64,000 nucleotides of DNA from a bacterium YEK0313 (GTDB lineage: Bacteria; Pseudomonadota; Alphaproteobacteria; Rhizobiales; Phreatobacteraceae): the NCBI GenBank assembly GCA_000751295.2, contig CCMO02000001.1, positions 3,190,615-3,254,614 on the forward strand, written 5' to 3'. The translations under genes were made by a program, and so were the position numbers. The notes under the pieces are model-generated. The model made no database searches. It was not told the origin of the DNA and worked only from the letters and a program-made list of their open reading frames with translations. Shown here piece after piece: positions 1 through 5,602 of this stretch. Positions within the stretch are counted from its first letter, which is position 1, and each line of letters starts with the position of its first letter.

Positions 1-1092
1 GCGGCCGTCGGCGACCCGTGCGCGTTCGGTCGCCTGGCTGCTCTCGCGGGCGCGACGCTCCATTTCCTGCTGCATCGCCGCAAGCTGCTGCTGCAATTGC
101 TCGAGCCGGGCGTTCTGCTCGGCCAGGGCCGCGGTGCGGGCTTCGCGCCGCGCCTGCCGCTCGGCGGCGTCGGCCGGATCGCCCGGCGCGCGGTCCATCA
201 TGTCGAGGCGGAGCCGCGCGTCGGCCGCGTGAACGCTGAGCGGATAGTCGCGCAGGAAGCCGTTGATCTGCTCGCGCGAGCCCTCACGCACGCGCTGCCA
301 GACCTGGCTGTCGGTCTCACGCTGGTTGAGCACGAACTGGCCGCCGCCGGAGGCGGTGAATTCGGGCACCTGCCGCCCGGCGGTGGCGCGCGAGACGTTG
401 TCGGCGACACGCGTCAGCATGTCGGCGACTTTCAGGCCGGGCTCGCGCGCCTGGCTGATGAAGGCTTCGGTGAACGGGCTGTTCCGGCCGGCGCCGTCGG
501 CGGCGACATTGTTCGGCTGGGTGGCATAGACGACGACCATGCCGCGGATCTGCTCGTTGGCGAGGCCGAGATTGAACATGGCGCCGCGCGTCGCGGCGCG
601 GCTCTGCAGCCGTTCCGCCACTGGATTGTTGCGGCAGGCGTCGAGGATCATGATCTTCAGCCCGGAGACGCCGGCCAGCGCGTCGCGCGCGACATCGAGC
701 CCGACCATTTCGAAGCGGATCGAGATGTCGTCCTCGACCTTGGCGTCGACCGGCATCAGGAAGTTGCGGCCTTCGCGCTGAATGCCGTGGCCGGCATAAT
801 AGAACAGCGCGGCGTCGGCATCCTGCGCGGCCCGGGCGAACCGCGCGAAGGCCATGTCCATGCCGCGCTTGTCGATATCGAGCTCGAGCTGCACCTCGAA
901 GCCGAGTTCGCGCAGGACACCGGCAATGTCCTGGGCATCGTTGCGCGGATTGGCGAGCGCCGGCGTGCTTTGATAGTTGGCATTGCCGATGACCAGCGCG
1001 ACCCGCCGTTCGGCAAGGGCCGGGGTCGCCGCCCAGCCGAAAGCCGCGGCGAGCAGGAGAAAACGAAGCGCTGAGCTGACAATCCGCAACAT
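1..1092 (-). CDS. Caspase-fold (peptidase C14) protein, C-terminus cut by window edge
   Basis: Reads from an ATG at 1092 to the left edge, giving 364 residues with no stop. Residues 1-27 form a signal peptide ending in TPALA. A caspase p20-like domain follows: it begins RRVALVIGNANY, has the catalytic His in YYAGHG (about H102) and the catalytic Cys in LDACRNNP (about C153). After about residue 300 the protein becomes Gln/Arg/Glu-rich (EQNARLEQLQQQLAAMQQEM) and should form a coiled coil. The likely role is a periplasmic or membrane-anchored metacaspase-like cysteine peptidase. Bacterial members with this layout often carry C-terminal repeats, which cannot be seen here. The substrate is unknown. 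A GGGAG stretch lies upstream of the chosen start. Confidence 0.85.
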   Translation of the reverse strand, partial: MLRIVSSALRFLLLAAAFGWAATPALAERRVALVIGNANYQSTPALANPRNDAQDIAGVLRELGFEVQLELDIDKRGMDMAFARFARAAQDADAALFYYAGHGIQREGRNFLMPVDAKVEDDISIRFEMVGLDVARDALAGVSGLKIMILDACRNNPVAERLQSRAATRGAMFNLGLANEQIRGMVVVYATQPNNVAADGAGRNSPFTEAFISQAREPGLKVADMLTRVADNVSRATAGRQVPEFTASGGGQFVLNQRETDSQVWQRVREGSREQINGFLRDYPLSVHAADARLRLDMMDRAPGDPADAAERQARREARTAALAEQNARLEQLQQQLAAMQQEMERRARESSQATERARVADGR

Positions 1093-1314
1093 CTCTCGGC
1101 CACTCCCACATGCGGACGACGAGCGAGGCTAGATGACAGCGAAGAATAGCCTAGCATTATCGCCAAGGCAACGTAAGGGAAGCTTGAGCATCGCGCTGTG
1201 CGCGGGCGCACCGCGCTTTCGGCGTGCCCGTGCCGGGGGCGGGACCCGAGTCCCGTTCGGGCTGCGCCGGTTGCGCCATGACGCGGCGCGTCTAGGCCGC
1301 GCGGCCAATTCGCC

Positions 1315-1686
1315 TCAGTGCAGGAACGGCACGTCCAGGAACGGCTCGTCGTCGTCGACGAGATCGCCGAGAATTTCCAGGAGAACCGGCGCAAGGCGCG
1401 CCTCGCGCTCGCGATGGCTCGACGATGCCGCATCGAGCAGCAGGCAGCCTGCATAGAAGGTGGTGGCCTCGCTTACCTCCTCCGGAATGCCGTCGACGCC
1501 GGCACCGGCCCGAGGCCAGCTATGGGCCTGCCGCGGGTCCTGCTTGCGGCCGCGGAAGCGGAAGGTCCGGTCGATGAAGGCAGTTGCGAGCCGCAATGCA
1601 TCGTCCTGCTCACGTCGTGTTGCTCGCGCGAATGCTGAGGCAACATTCGTGCGGAAGTCGGTGGAGGAGGGATGGTCAAAAGACAT
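1315..1686 (-). CDS. Hypothetical protein, 123 aa
   Basis: This is a 123-residue acidic and arginine-rich protein starting MSFDHPSST and ending DEPFLDVPFLH. There is no signal peptide, membrane segment or motif that I recognise. Third-position GC use is similar to the neighbours, and the opposite-strand frame reads less like a protein. No clear Shine-Dalgarno sequence precedes the ATG, so the start is uncertain. It stands alone between the caspase gene and a gene-poor stretch. I cannot assign a function. Confidence 0.5.
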   Translation of the reverse strand: MSFDHPSSTDFRTNVASAFARATRREQDDALRLATAFIDRTFRFRGRKQDPRQAHSWPRAGAGVDGIPEEVSEATTFYAGCLLLDAASSSHREREARLAPVLLEILGDLVDDDEPFLDVPFLH

Positions 1687-2083
1687 GCGCGAATCCCGTA
1701 GGTAAGGGCAGTGGTACCGTTAGGGAATGCGGGTGTCCAGACACCGCAGGCTGAGGAGTTTACCTGATACGGAAGGTGGGACTAATGCGGATGACCAGCT
1801 GGGACAGGCGGCGATTTTCGCACGAAAAGGCGGCCCGATCGGGCCTGCCGTGAGGCGCCATTGCCTGACGCGCGGCGCAGCCCTGGGCCGGTTCGCACGC
1901 GACCTCGCCCGGACCGCGATGCCCGCCGATCCAGGCCTGGAGAGCGGGCCCGCTCCGGATGTCGAGAACGCGCGGACGTTCGGCAAGGCGCATTCGCCCG
2001 CTGGCAGGCTTGGACGGCACGCGACGCCATGCCGCACGCCGGAATCATGCCTGCCGCGGCGGCAAGCGATCCTCTCGCCTTGC
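1687..2083. other. Gene-poor stretch
   Basis: Open frames exist on both strands, but all are arginine- and proline-rich and lack a ribosome binding site, as expected by chance in GC-rich DNA. A short perfect hairpin (GGTGTC CA GACACC) lies near 1733-1746. I see no gene. Confidence 0.4.
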
Positions 2084-2398
2084 TCAGCCGACTCGGCCTG
2101 CCGCCCCGGGCGGCCCTTGTTGCTGGACGGCCTCATCGCGGCGGAGCGGCGAGTTCAGCGCCCGTTCCTGCAGCGGCGTCTTGCTGGCGATGATCGCTTC
2201 GGCCTTGATCTGATCGACGTCGCGTATGCCGCGATCGAAGGCGAATAGAACAGCCTGGGCGACGATCCGCCGGCCGCCGGCATCGTCGGCCGCGACGTCG
2301 AGCATGGCGCAGACTGTCAGGTAGATCCTCTCCAGAGATGCAAGATCGTGCTGTTCATAGACGCCACGCTCTGCCAGATCGCGAAGTATTTCCGGCAT
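2084..2398 (-). CDS. Hypothetical protein, 104 aa
   Basis: The protein starts MPEILRDLAERGVYEQ and has a helical core (LERIYLTVCAMLDVAADDAGGRRIVAQAVLFAFDRGIRD). The ATG at 2398 was chosen because a strong GAGGGGG lies just upstream. The same frame is open further upstream, but that part is arginine-rich and not protein-like. There is no signal peptide. It is probably a small cytosolic protein, single gene. No family was recognised. Confidence 0.6.
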   Translation of the reverse strand: MPEILRDLAERGVYEQHDLASLERIYLTVCAMLDVAADDAGGRRIVAQAVLFAFDRGIRDVDQIKAEAIIASKTPLQERALNSPLRRDEAVQQQGPPGAAGRVG

Positions 2399-2832
2399 GG
2401 TCCCCCTCGCACACCGCCTGTCATCCCGCCCATGCACGTTTCCTGGCGTGATGCTGCGCGCATGCACGGCGCGGGCGGGCGCACCGTGCGGCCGACAGCT
2501 GCCGGTCCGGCCCTTTCGAGATAGTGCTGCAACAGTGCGATAGCCAAGACAGCCGCCGCCCAGCCATATGGGTGAAAACGGTATGACGGCTTCCGGCGGC
2601 ACGCAAGCAAGCGGCTGTCTGCGGCCGCTGCCCGGCAAGCCGTCGAAGCGCTGCGAGACCAGGGACCGCCGCGTCCGGGACTTTTCGGGATTCCCTGCGC
2701 CGAACCCCGCGGATTGGTGCGGGTCTGTTCCGATCCGGTCGCGAGGAACACGGCCGAACGCCCCTGTCAACGCCACAAGCCGTAGCAAAATCAATGCGTT
2801 GAAAATGTGAGCGGCCTGAGACACAGGTGACA
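2399..2832. other. Gene-poor stretch left of the IS relic
   Basis: About 430 bases between the 104-residue gene and the IS481 relic. Several overlapping open frames occur on both strands, but none has a ribosome binding site or protein-like composition. The first part should hold the promoter of the leftward gene at 2398. No clear -35/-10 pair was picked out. Confidence 0.4.
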
Positions 2833-2840
2833 GATCGTAC

Positions 2841-2858
2841 CGGACACATGGGTTACAG
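2841..2858 (+). repeat. Left terminal inverted repeat of the IS481 relic
   Basis: CGGACACATGGGTTACAG pairs with 3036-3053 in inverse orientation at 17 of 18 positions. Weaker similarity continues a few bases outward, so the true end may be up to about 8 bp further left. Confidence 0.75.
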
Positions 2859-2890
2859 TTTCCGCTTTTGTTCTGGAAGCGGAGGGTGGG

Positions 2891-3028
2891 ATGCCATGGA
2901 AGGAGTGTTCGGTCATGGACGAGCGTCTTCGCTTCATGAGCTACGATCTCGGCTACTTCGATTTGGAACAGAAAACCCTGCAGCCACTCGACAACCCGTT
3001 CGGGCCAAGAGTGTCACCCATGTCTTAG
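2891..3028 (+). pseudogene. Transposase remnant: N- and C-terminal ends fused in frame
   Basis: The reading frame of 45 codons runs from ATG 2891 to TAG 3028. Residues 1-15 look like the start of an IS481-type transposase, and residues 16-45 look like its last 30 residues. The helix-turn-helix region and the DDE catalytic core, which occupy most of a normal transposase of 300 or more residues, are gone. The deletion kept the frame. GGAGGGTGGG lies just upstream, so the short peptide could still be translated. No transposase activity is expected. Confidence 0.65.
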
Positions 3029-3035
3029 GTACAAT

Positions 3036-3053
3036 CTGTTACCCATGTGTCCG
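3036..3053 (-). repeat. Right terminal inverted repeat of the IS481 relic
   Basis: On the minus strand it reads CGGACACATGGGTAACAG, one base different from the left repeat. Just inside, around 3012-3025, a second GTGTCACCCATGTC block resembles part of the repeat, as is common in the ends of this group. Confidence 0.75.
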
Positions 3054-3072
3054 GGTCGGACAATGAGTCGAA

Positions 3073-3148
3073 TGGTGCCGGCAGCGGGACTCGAACTCGC
3101 GACCTACCGCTTACAAGGCGGTTGCTCTACCAACTGAGCTATGCCGGC
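3073..3148 (-). tRNA. tRNA-Thr (anticodon TGT)
   Basis: On the minus strand the gene begins GCCGGCATAGCTCAGTTGGT. It has a 7-bp acceptor stem (GCCGGCA with TGCCGGC), an anticodon loop CTTGTAA giving anticodon TGT, a T-loop GTTCGAGTC and an encoded CCA. Length is 76 nt with CCA. It reads ACA threonine codons. Confidence 0.95.
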
Positions 3149-3248
3149 CCATGACCCGCATGGCCCTAGCAACGCTCGGCCTGCCGCGCAAGGGAGCAGC
3201 GGTGCGTTTCTGCGGCGGGCGTTTCCGGTCGCGCGAGGTCCTGCGCAT

Positions 3249-3282
3249 AAAAAAAACGCCGGGGTGGAGGCGCCCCGGCGTT
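3249..3282 (-). terminator. Rho-independent terminator of operon copy 1
   Basis: On the minus strand a 10-bp stem AACGCCGGGG/CCCCGGCGTT with a short loop is followed by a run of eight T. It lies about 60 bases after the stop codon at 3342. A near copy ends the second operon copy at 4339-4372. Confidence 0.85.
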
Positions 3283-3341
3283 CTTTCCGGTCGGGCTGGC
3301 GGCGGCGCCGGCCCATCCGGTTGCATGCGATAAGATGACGA

Positions 3342-3581
3342 TCAGTTCGTCGGGAAAGCCGAGGACGGAACGGCCTCGCGCAGGATCAGGCTGCGCTCGG
3401 CATTGCTGACGCCCACCGACGGCGCGCCGGCGCGATGCGCGCTGAACTCGCGCGGCTGGTTCGGCGCATAGGTGGTGACGGCCGGCGTCTCGATGAAGCC
3501 GGCGGCGTCCTGCTGGGCAAAAGCCGGGGCAGCGACAGCGAGGGGGGCGACCAGGGTCGCGGCGAGGATGAGCTTCTTCAT
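3342..3581 (-). CDS. Small secreted protein, type 2, copy 1 (79 aa)
   Basis: The protein starts MKKLILAATLVAPLAVAAPAFAQ, a clear signal peptide cut after AFA. The mature part begins QDAAGFIETPAVTTYAPNQ, which is shared by all four paralogs here, and ends LREAVPSSAFPTN. The mature size is about 56 residues, with no cysteines and no membrane segment. The ATG at 3581 follows GGAG. It is the second gene of its operon and is most like the gene at 4444-4701 (shared ERxxIxREAVPSSAFPTN end). The function is unknown. A small periplasmic or exported protein is inferred. Confidence 0.8.
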   Translation of the reverse strand: MKKLILAATLVAPLAVAAPAFAQQDAAGFIETPAVTTYAPNQPREFSAHRAGAPSVGVSNAERSLILREAVPSSAFPTN

Positions 3582-3675
3582 GATGTGAATTCTCCAAAAC
3601 ATGACCGGCCGCCGCATCGCGCGAGCGCAATGCGTCAAGGCTGGCCCAGGGAGCGGCGCCGAAGGCGCCGCGGGA

Positions 3676-3903
3676 TCAGTTGCTGGTCGAGAAGGCCGAC
3701 GACGGGACCGCGTCGCGGTTGATCAGAACCTGGCCGGCCACCGGGGCGCGCTCGGCGCGGGCGGTGAACTCACGGGCCTGGTTCGGCGCGTAGGTCGTGA
3801 CGGCCGGCGTCTCGATGAAACCGGCGGCGTCCTGCTGGGCAAGGGCCGGGGCAGCGACGGCGAGAGGGGCGACGAGGGTCGCAGCGAGGATCAGTTTCTT
3901 CAT
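3676..3903 (-). CDS. Small secreted protein, type 1, copy 1 (75 aa)
   Basis: Signal peptide MKKLILAATLVAPLAVAAPALA, then QQDAAGFIETPAVTTYAPNQ. The C-terminal part VLINRDAVPSSAFSTSN is closest to the gene at 4779-5003 (VLINRDAVPSSAFPTNN), so this is the counterpart of that gene in the duplicated operon. The ATG at 3903 follows GGAGAC. It is the first gene of operon copy 1, 94 bases ahead of the type 2 gene. The leader after the promoter at 4001-4029 is about 90 nt long. The function is unknown. Confidence 0.8.
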   Translation of the reverse strand: MKKLILAATLVAPLAVAAPALAQQDAAGFIETPAVTTYAPNQAREFTARAERAPVAGQVLINRDAVPSSAFSTSN

Positions 3904-4000
3904 GACAGTCTCCATTAGAAAACCCGGTGGTGGGAGGGACACGCCAAGTCCGGGATGTTTGGCTGCTGCCGACGGGAGGTGTCCGCCGCCGACAGGGGTG

Positions 4001-4029
4001 AGATAGGTGCTGCACTGCAAAATTGCCAA
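4001..4029 (-). promoter_or_regulatory. Promoter of operon copy 1
   Basis: On the minus strand TTGGCA (4024-4029), a 17-base spacer and CTATCT (4001-4006). The same hexamers and spacing recur at 5112-5140. They fit the alphaproteobacterial housekeeping promoter pattern (TTGAC-N17-CTATAT). Just upstream, a block reading gcatgt(t/a)acaaaac on the plus strand (to about 4062) is also conserved between the copies and may be an operator or UP-like element. Confidence 0.7.
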
Positions 4030-4065
4030 TCACAAAATTGGGAAAATGCATGTTACAAAACATTG

Positions 4066-4338
4066 CAGTCATTTAGAGATTGCATTGTTGCAATTTTGAC
4101 AATTGCATGAAACGCCAGACAAATCGCGCACTTACATAAAAACGTCATCCAAAAAGAGCGGGCAATTGCCCATCGCAGTGCGAAAAAAGATCGTTTTATG
4201 CGCGATTTTGCCGCACTGGCGGAAATTGCTCCTGATGCGCGGCGCGGCGACACAAGCCATCAGGGCGACTCATCGTGCGCCTGCGCAACGCAGATGGTGC
4301 ATGCTGCAACGCAGCGTGCGCGTGCCTGCCGGAGGCCG
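4066..4338. other. AT-rich spacer between the two operon copies
   Basis: GC content drops noticeably at about 4015-4200 compared with the rest of the window. The bases up to about 4115 include the repeat TTGCAATTTTGACAATTGCAT, with imperfect TTGCAA/TTGCAT symmetry. No protein-like frame or known RNA was seen. It may hold the regulatory region of copy 1. Confidence 0.4.
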
Positions 4339-4372
4339 AAAAGAAACGCCGGGGTGGAGGCATCCCCGGCGT
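4339..4372 (-). terminator. Rho-independent terminator of operon copy 2
   Basis: On the minus strand a 9-bp stem ACGCCGGGG/CCCCGGCGT is followed by TTTCTTTTC. Sequence and loop closely match the terminator at 3249-3282. Confidence 0.8.
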
Positions 4373-4443
4373 CGGCCCGGACCGGCCCGCGGCGGCAGGG
4401 CCGTGAGGTCCGGGCAGTACGGTCGCCCGAAGGCGGCCGACTA

Positions 4444-4701
4444 TCAGTTGTTGGTCGGGAAGGCCGAGGACGGCACGGCCTCGCGCACGATCTGGTTGCG
4501 CTCGGCGCGGGTCACGCCGACCGCCTCCGGAGCCGGGCCGCGGCGCAGCTGGAACTCGCGGAGCTGCAGCTGGTTCGGCGCGTAGGTGGTGACGGCCGGG
4601 GTCTCGATGAAGCCGGCGGCGTCGCCGGCGCCCTGCGCGAAGGCCGGAGCGGCGATGGTGAGCGGGGCGAGGACGGTGGCTGCAAGGATGAACTTCTTCA
4701 T
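4444..4701 (-). CDS. Small secreted protein, type 2, copy 2 (85 aa)
   Basis: Signal peptide MKKFILAATVLAPLTIAAPAFA, then QGAGDAAGFIETPAVTTYAPNQ and a C-terminal REAVPSSAFPTNN. It is longer than its partner at 3342-3581 through small insertions (GAG before DAAGF, and LQLREFQLRRGP). The ATG at 4701 has GGAGAAAG upstream. It is the second gene of operon copy 2, 77 bases after the type 1 gene, and is followed by a strong terminator. The function is unknown. Confidence 0.8.
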   Translation of the reverse strand: MKKFILAATVLAPLTIAAPAFAQGAGDAAGFIETPAVTTYAPNQLQLREFQLRRGPAPEAVGVTRAERNQIVREAVPSSAFPTNN

Positions 4702-4778
4702 TGTCTTTCTCCATGATTCGCCGCGGCACGAGCCGGCGGCGCAGGGTTCAAGGCGAGGTGGCGGGGCCTTGCCGGCCG

Positions 4779-5003
4779 TCAGTTGTTGGTCGGGAAGGCC
4801 GACGAGGGCACGGCGTCGCGGTTGATCAGGACCTGGCCGGAGGCCGGCACATGGTGCGCGCGGGCGCTGAACTCGCGGAGCTGGTTCGGCGCGGTGGTGG
4901 TCACGGCCGGCGTCTCGATGAAGCCCGCGGCGTCCTGCTGGGCGAAAGCCGGAGCGGCGCTGAGCGGGGCGATCAGGGCGGCGGCAAGAATAAGCTTCTT
5001 CAT
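4779..5003 (-). CDS. Small secreted protein, type 1, copy 2 (74 aa)
   Basis: Signal peptide MKKLILAAALIAPLSAAPAFA, then QQDAAGFIETPAVTTTAPNQ and VLINRDAVPSSAFPTNN. It has two histidines in the middle (ARAHHVPASG) that its counterpart at 3676-3903 lacks. The ATG at 5003 follows GGGAGA. It is the first gene of operon copy 2. All four paralogs share the N-terminal motif and the SSAF-type C-terminus, while the middle varies. No known domain was recognised. Confidence 0.8.
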   Translation of the reverse strand: MKKLILAAALIAPLSAAPAFAQQDAAGFIETPAVTTTAPNQLREFSARAHHVPASGQVLINRDAVPSSAFPTNN

Positions 5004-5111
5004 GGTGGTCTCCCTTCCAGGTCCGGCGGTCGACTGGGGACCCGGTGGGCCTCGTCAGCGTCAGAGCCTTCGTTTCGCGCCGCCAGGGAGGATCCCCGTC
5101 GGCGAGACCTG

Positions 5112-5140
5112 AGATAGGAGTCGCTCGCTTCAAATGCCAA
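5112..5140 (-). promoter_or_regulatory. Promoter of operon copy 2
   Basis: On the minus strand TTGGCA (5135-5140), 17 bases, then CTATCT (5112-5117): identical hexamers and spacing to 4001-4029. The upstream stretch, plus-strand tcacgaaattgagaaaacgc followed by atgtaacaaaac, is conserved with copy 1 at most positions. Confidence 0.7.
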
Positions 5141-5177
5141 TCACGAAATTGAGAAAACGCATGTAACAAAACGTTTC

Positions 5178-5524
5178 AGTGATTTTCAAATTGCAATCAT
5201 GCACGAAATGGCAACCGGCCAATTGGAACGGATCAAAGCGGCCCGTGCGGCATCAGCCACCCGCGTGAACGGCGAAGCCGGCGGATATCGGTCGTTTCGT
5301 TATCGATTCCAGATCAGTCCGGTGATTGAAAGCCGACCAAATACAAGGGCTTGGTCCCTGGCTGCGCAGGGTGGCCGATGGCGCCGGACGAGCAGGCGCT
5401 GCATTGCACAGTTCACGGCTCGATCACGGAAATGAGAAATTGCAAAAGATTGGTGGAAACGAAGTGTTTATGAATGCGTCAACGCAGCGGGCGGTTCGGG
5501 CGCCCGCCCTTGCCCATCTGCAAG
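5178..5524. other. Gene-free stretch upstream of the duplicated operons
   Basis: No protein-like frame with a ribosome binding site. The part at about 5422-5450 (atcacggaaatgagaaattgcaaaa) loosely echoes the conserved block upstream of the two operon promoters. No -35/-10 pair follows it. Confidence 0.4.
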
Positions 5525-5555
5525 CAAAGAAAATGCCGGGGCAGGGCCCCGGCAT
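5525..5555 (-). terminator. Rho-independent terminator of the MFS transporter gene
   Basis: On the minus strand a 9-bp stem ATGCCGGGG/CCCCGGCAT with a 5-base loop is followed by TTTTCTTTG. It lies about 50 bases after the stop codon at 5603. Confidence 0.8.
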
Positions 5556-5602
5556 CCTCTGCGGCCGACCGGCTGACGCCGACCGGGCCCATCGCGCTGC
5601 CC

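Larger units (their letters stand above)
2841..3053 (+). mobile_element. Internally deleted IS481-family element (MITE-like relic)
   Basis: About 213 bp bounded by near-perfect inverted repeats: CGGACACATGGGTTACAG at the left and its reverse complement, with one mismatch, at the right. Inside is a 45-codon frame whose start (MPWKECSVMDERLRF) matches the typical N-terminus of IS481-type transposases. Its end (YDLGYFD...NPFGPRVSPMS) matches their usual C-terminus. The catalytic middle is missing, so the element cannot move by itself but could be moved by a full copy elsewhere. It sits 20 bp from tRNA-Thr. The family assignment rests on remembered family sequence, not a search. Confidence 0.7.
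3249..4065. repeat. Copy 1 of a duplicated two-gene operon
   Basis: This unit holds, in minus-strand order, an upstream AT-rich block, a promoter (4001-4029), a first small secreted-protein gene (3676-3903), a second one (3342-3581) and a terminator (3249-3282). The same parts occur in the same order in 4339-5177. Corresponding parts are clearly alike: promoter, first gene with first gene, second gene with second gene, and terminator. This points to tandem duplication of the whole unit rather than of single genes. Confidence 0.75.
4339..5177. repeat. Copy 2 of a duplicated two-gene operon
   Basis: It contains, in minus-strand order, the conserved upstream block (about 5141-5177), a promoter (5112-5140), a type 1 gene (4779-5003), a type 2 gene (4444-4701) and a terminator (4339-4372). 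The distance from promoter to terminator is 768 bases against 747 in copy 1, so the two units have kept almost the same size. Confidence 0.75.

Noticed and set aside
1240..1255. Terminator-like hairpin CGGGAC/GTCCCG
   Set aside because: Only six base pairs in very GC-rich DNA and no T run; likely chance.
1720..2136. 138-codon frame on the minus strand
   Set aside because: No ribosome binding site, many Arg/Pro/Ser, and overlapping frames of similar quality on the other strand.
2827..3066. A 79-codon frame over the IS relic
   Set aside because: It uses the wrong frame. The transposase-like peptide is in another frame (2891-3028), and the ends of this one are the terminal repeats.
5422..5450. 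Third copy of the conserved operon promoter block
   Set aside because: Only part of the AT-rich block is echoed, the promoter hexamers are missing and no small secreted protein follows. Kept only as a remark.
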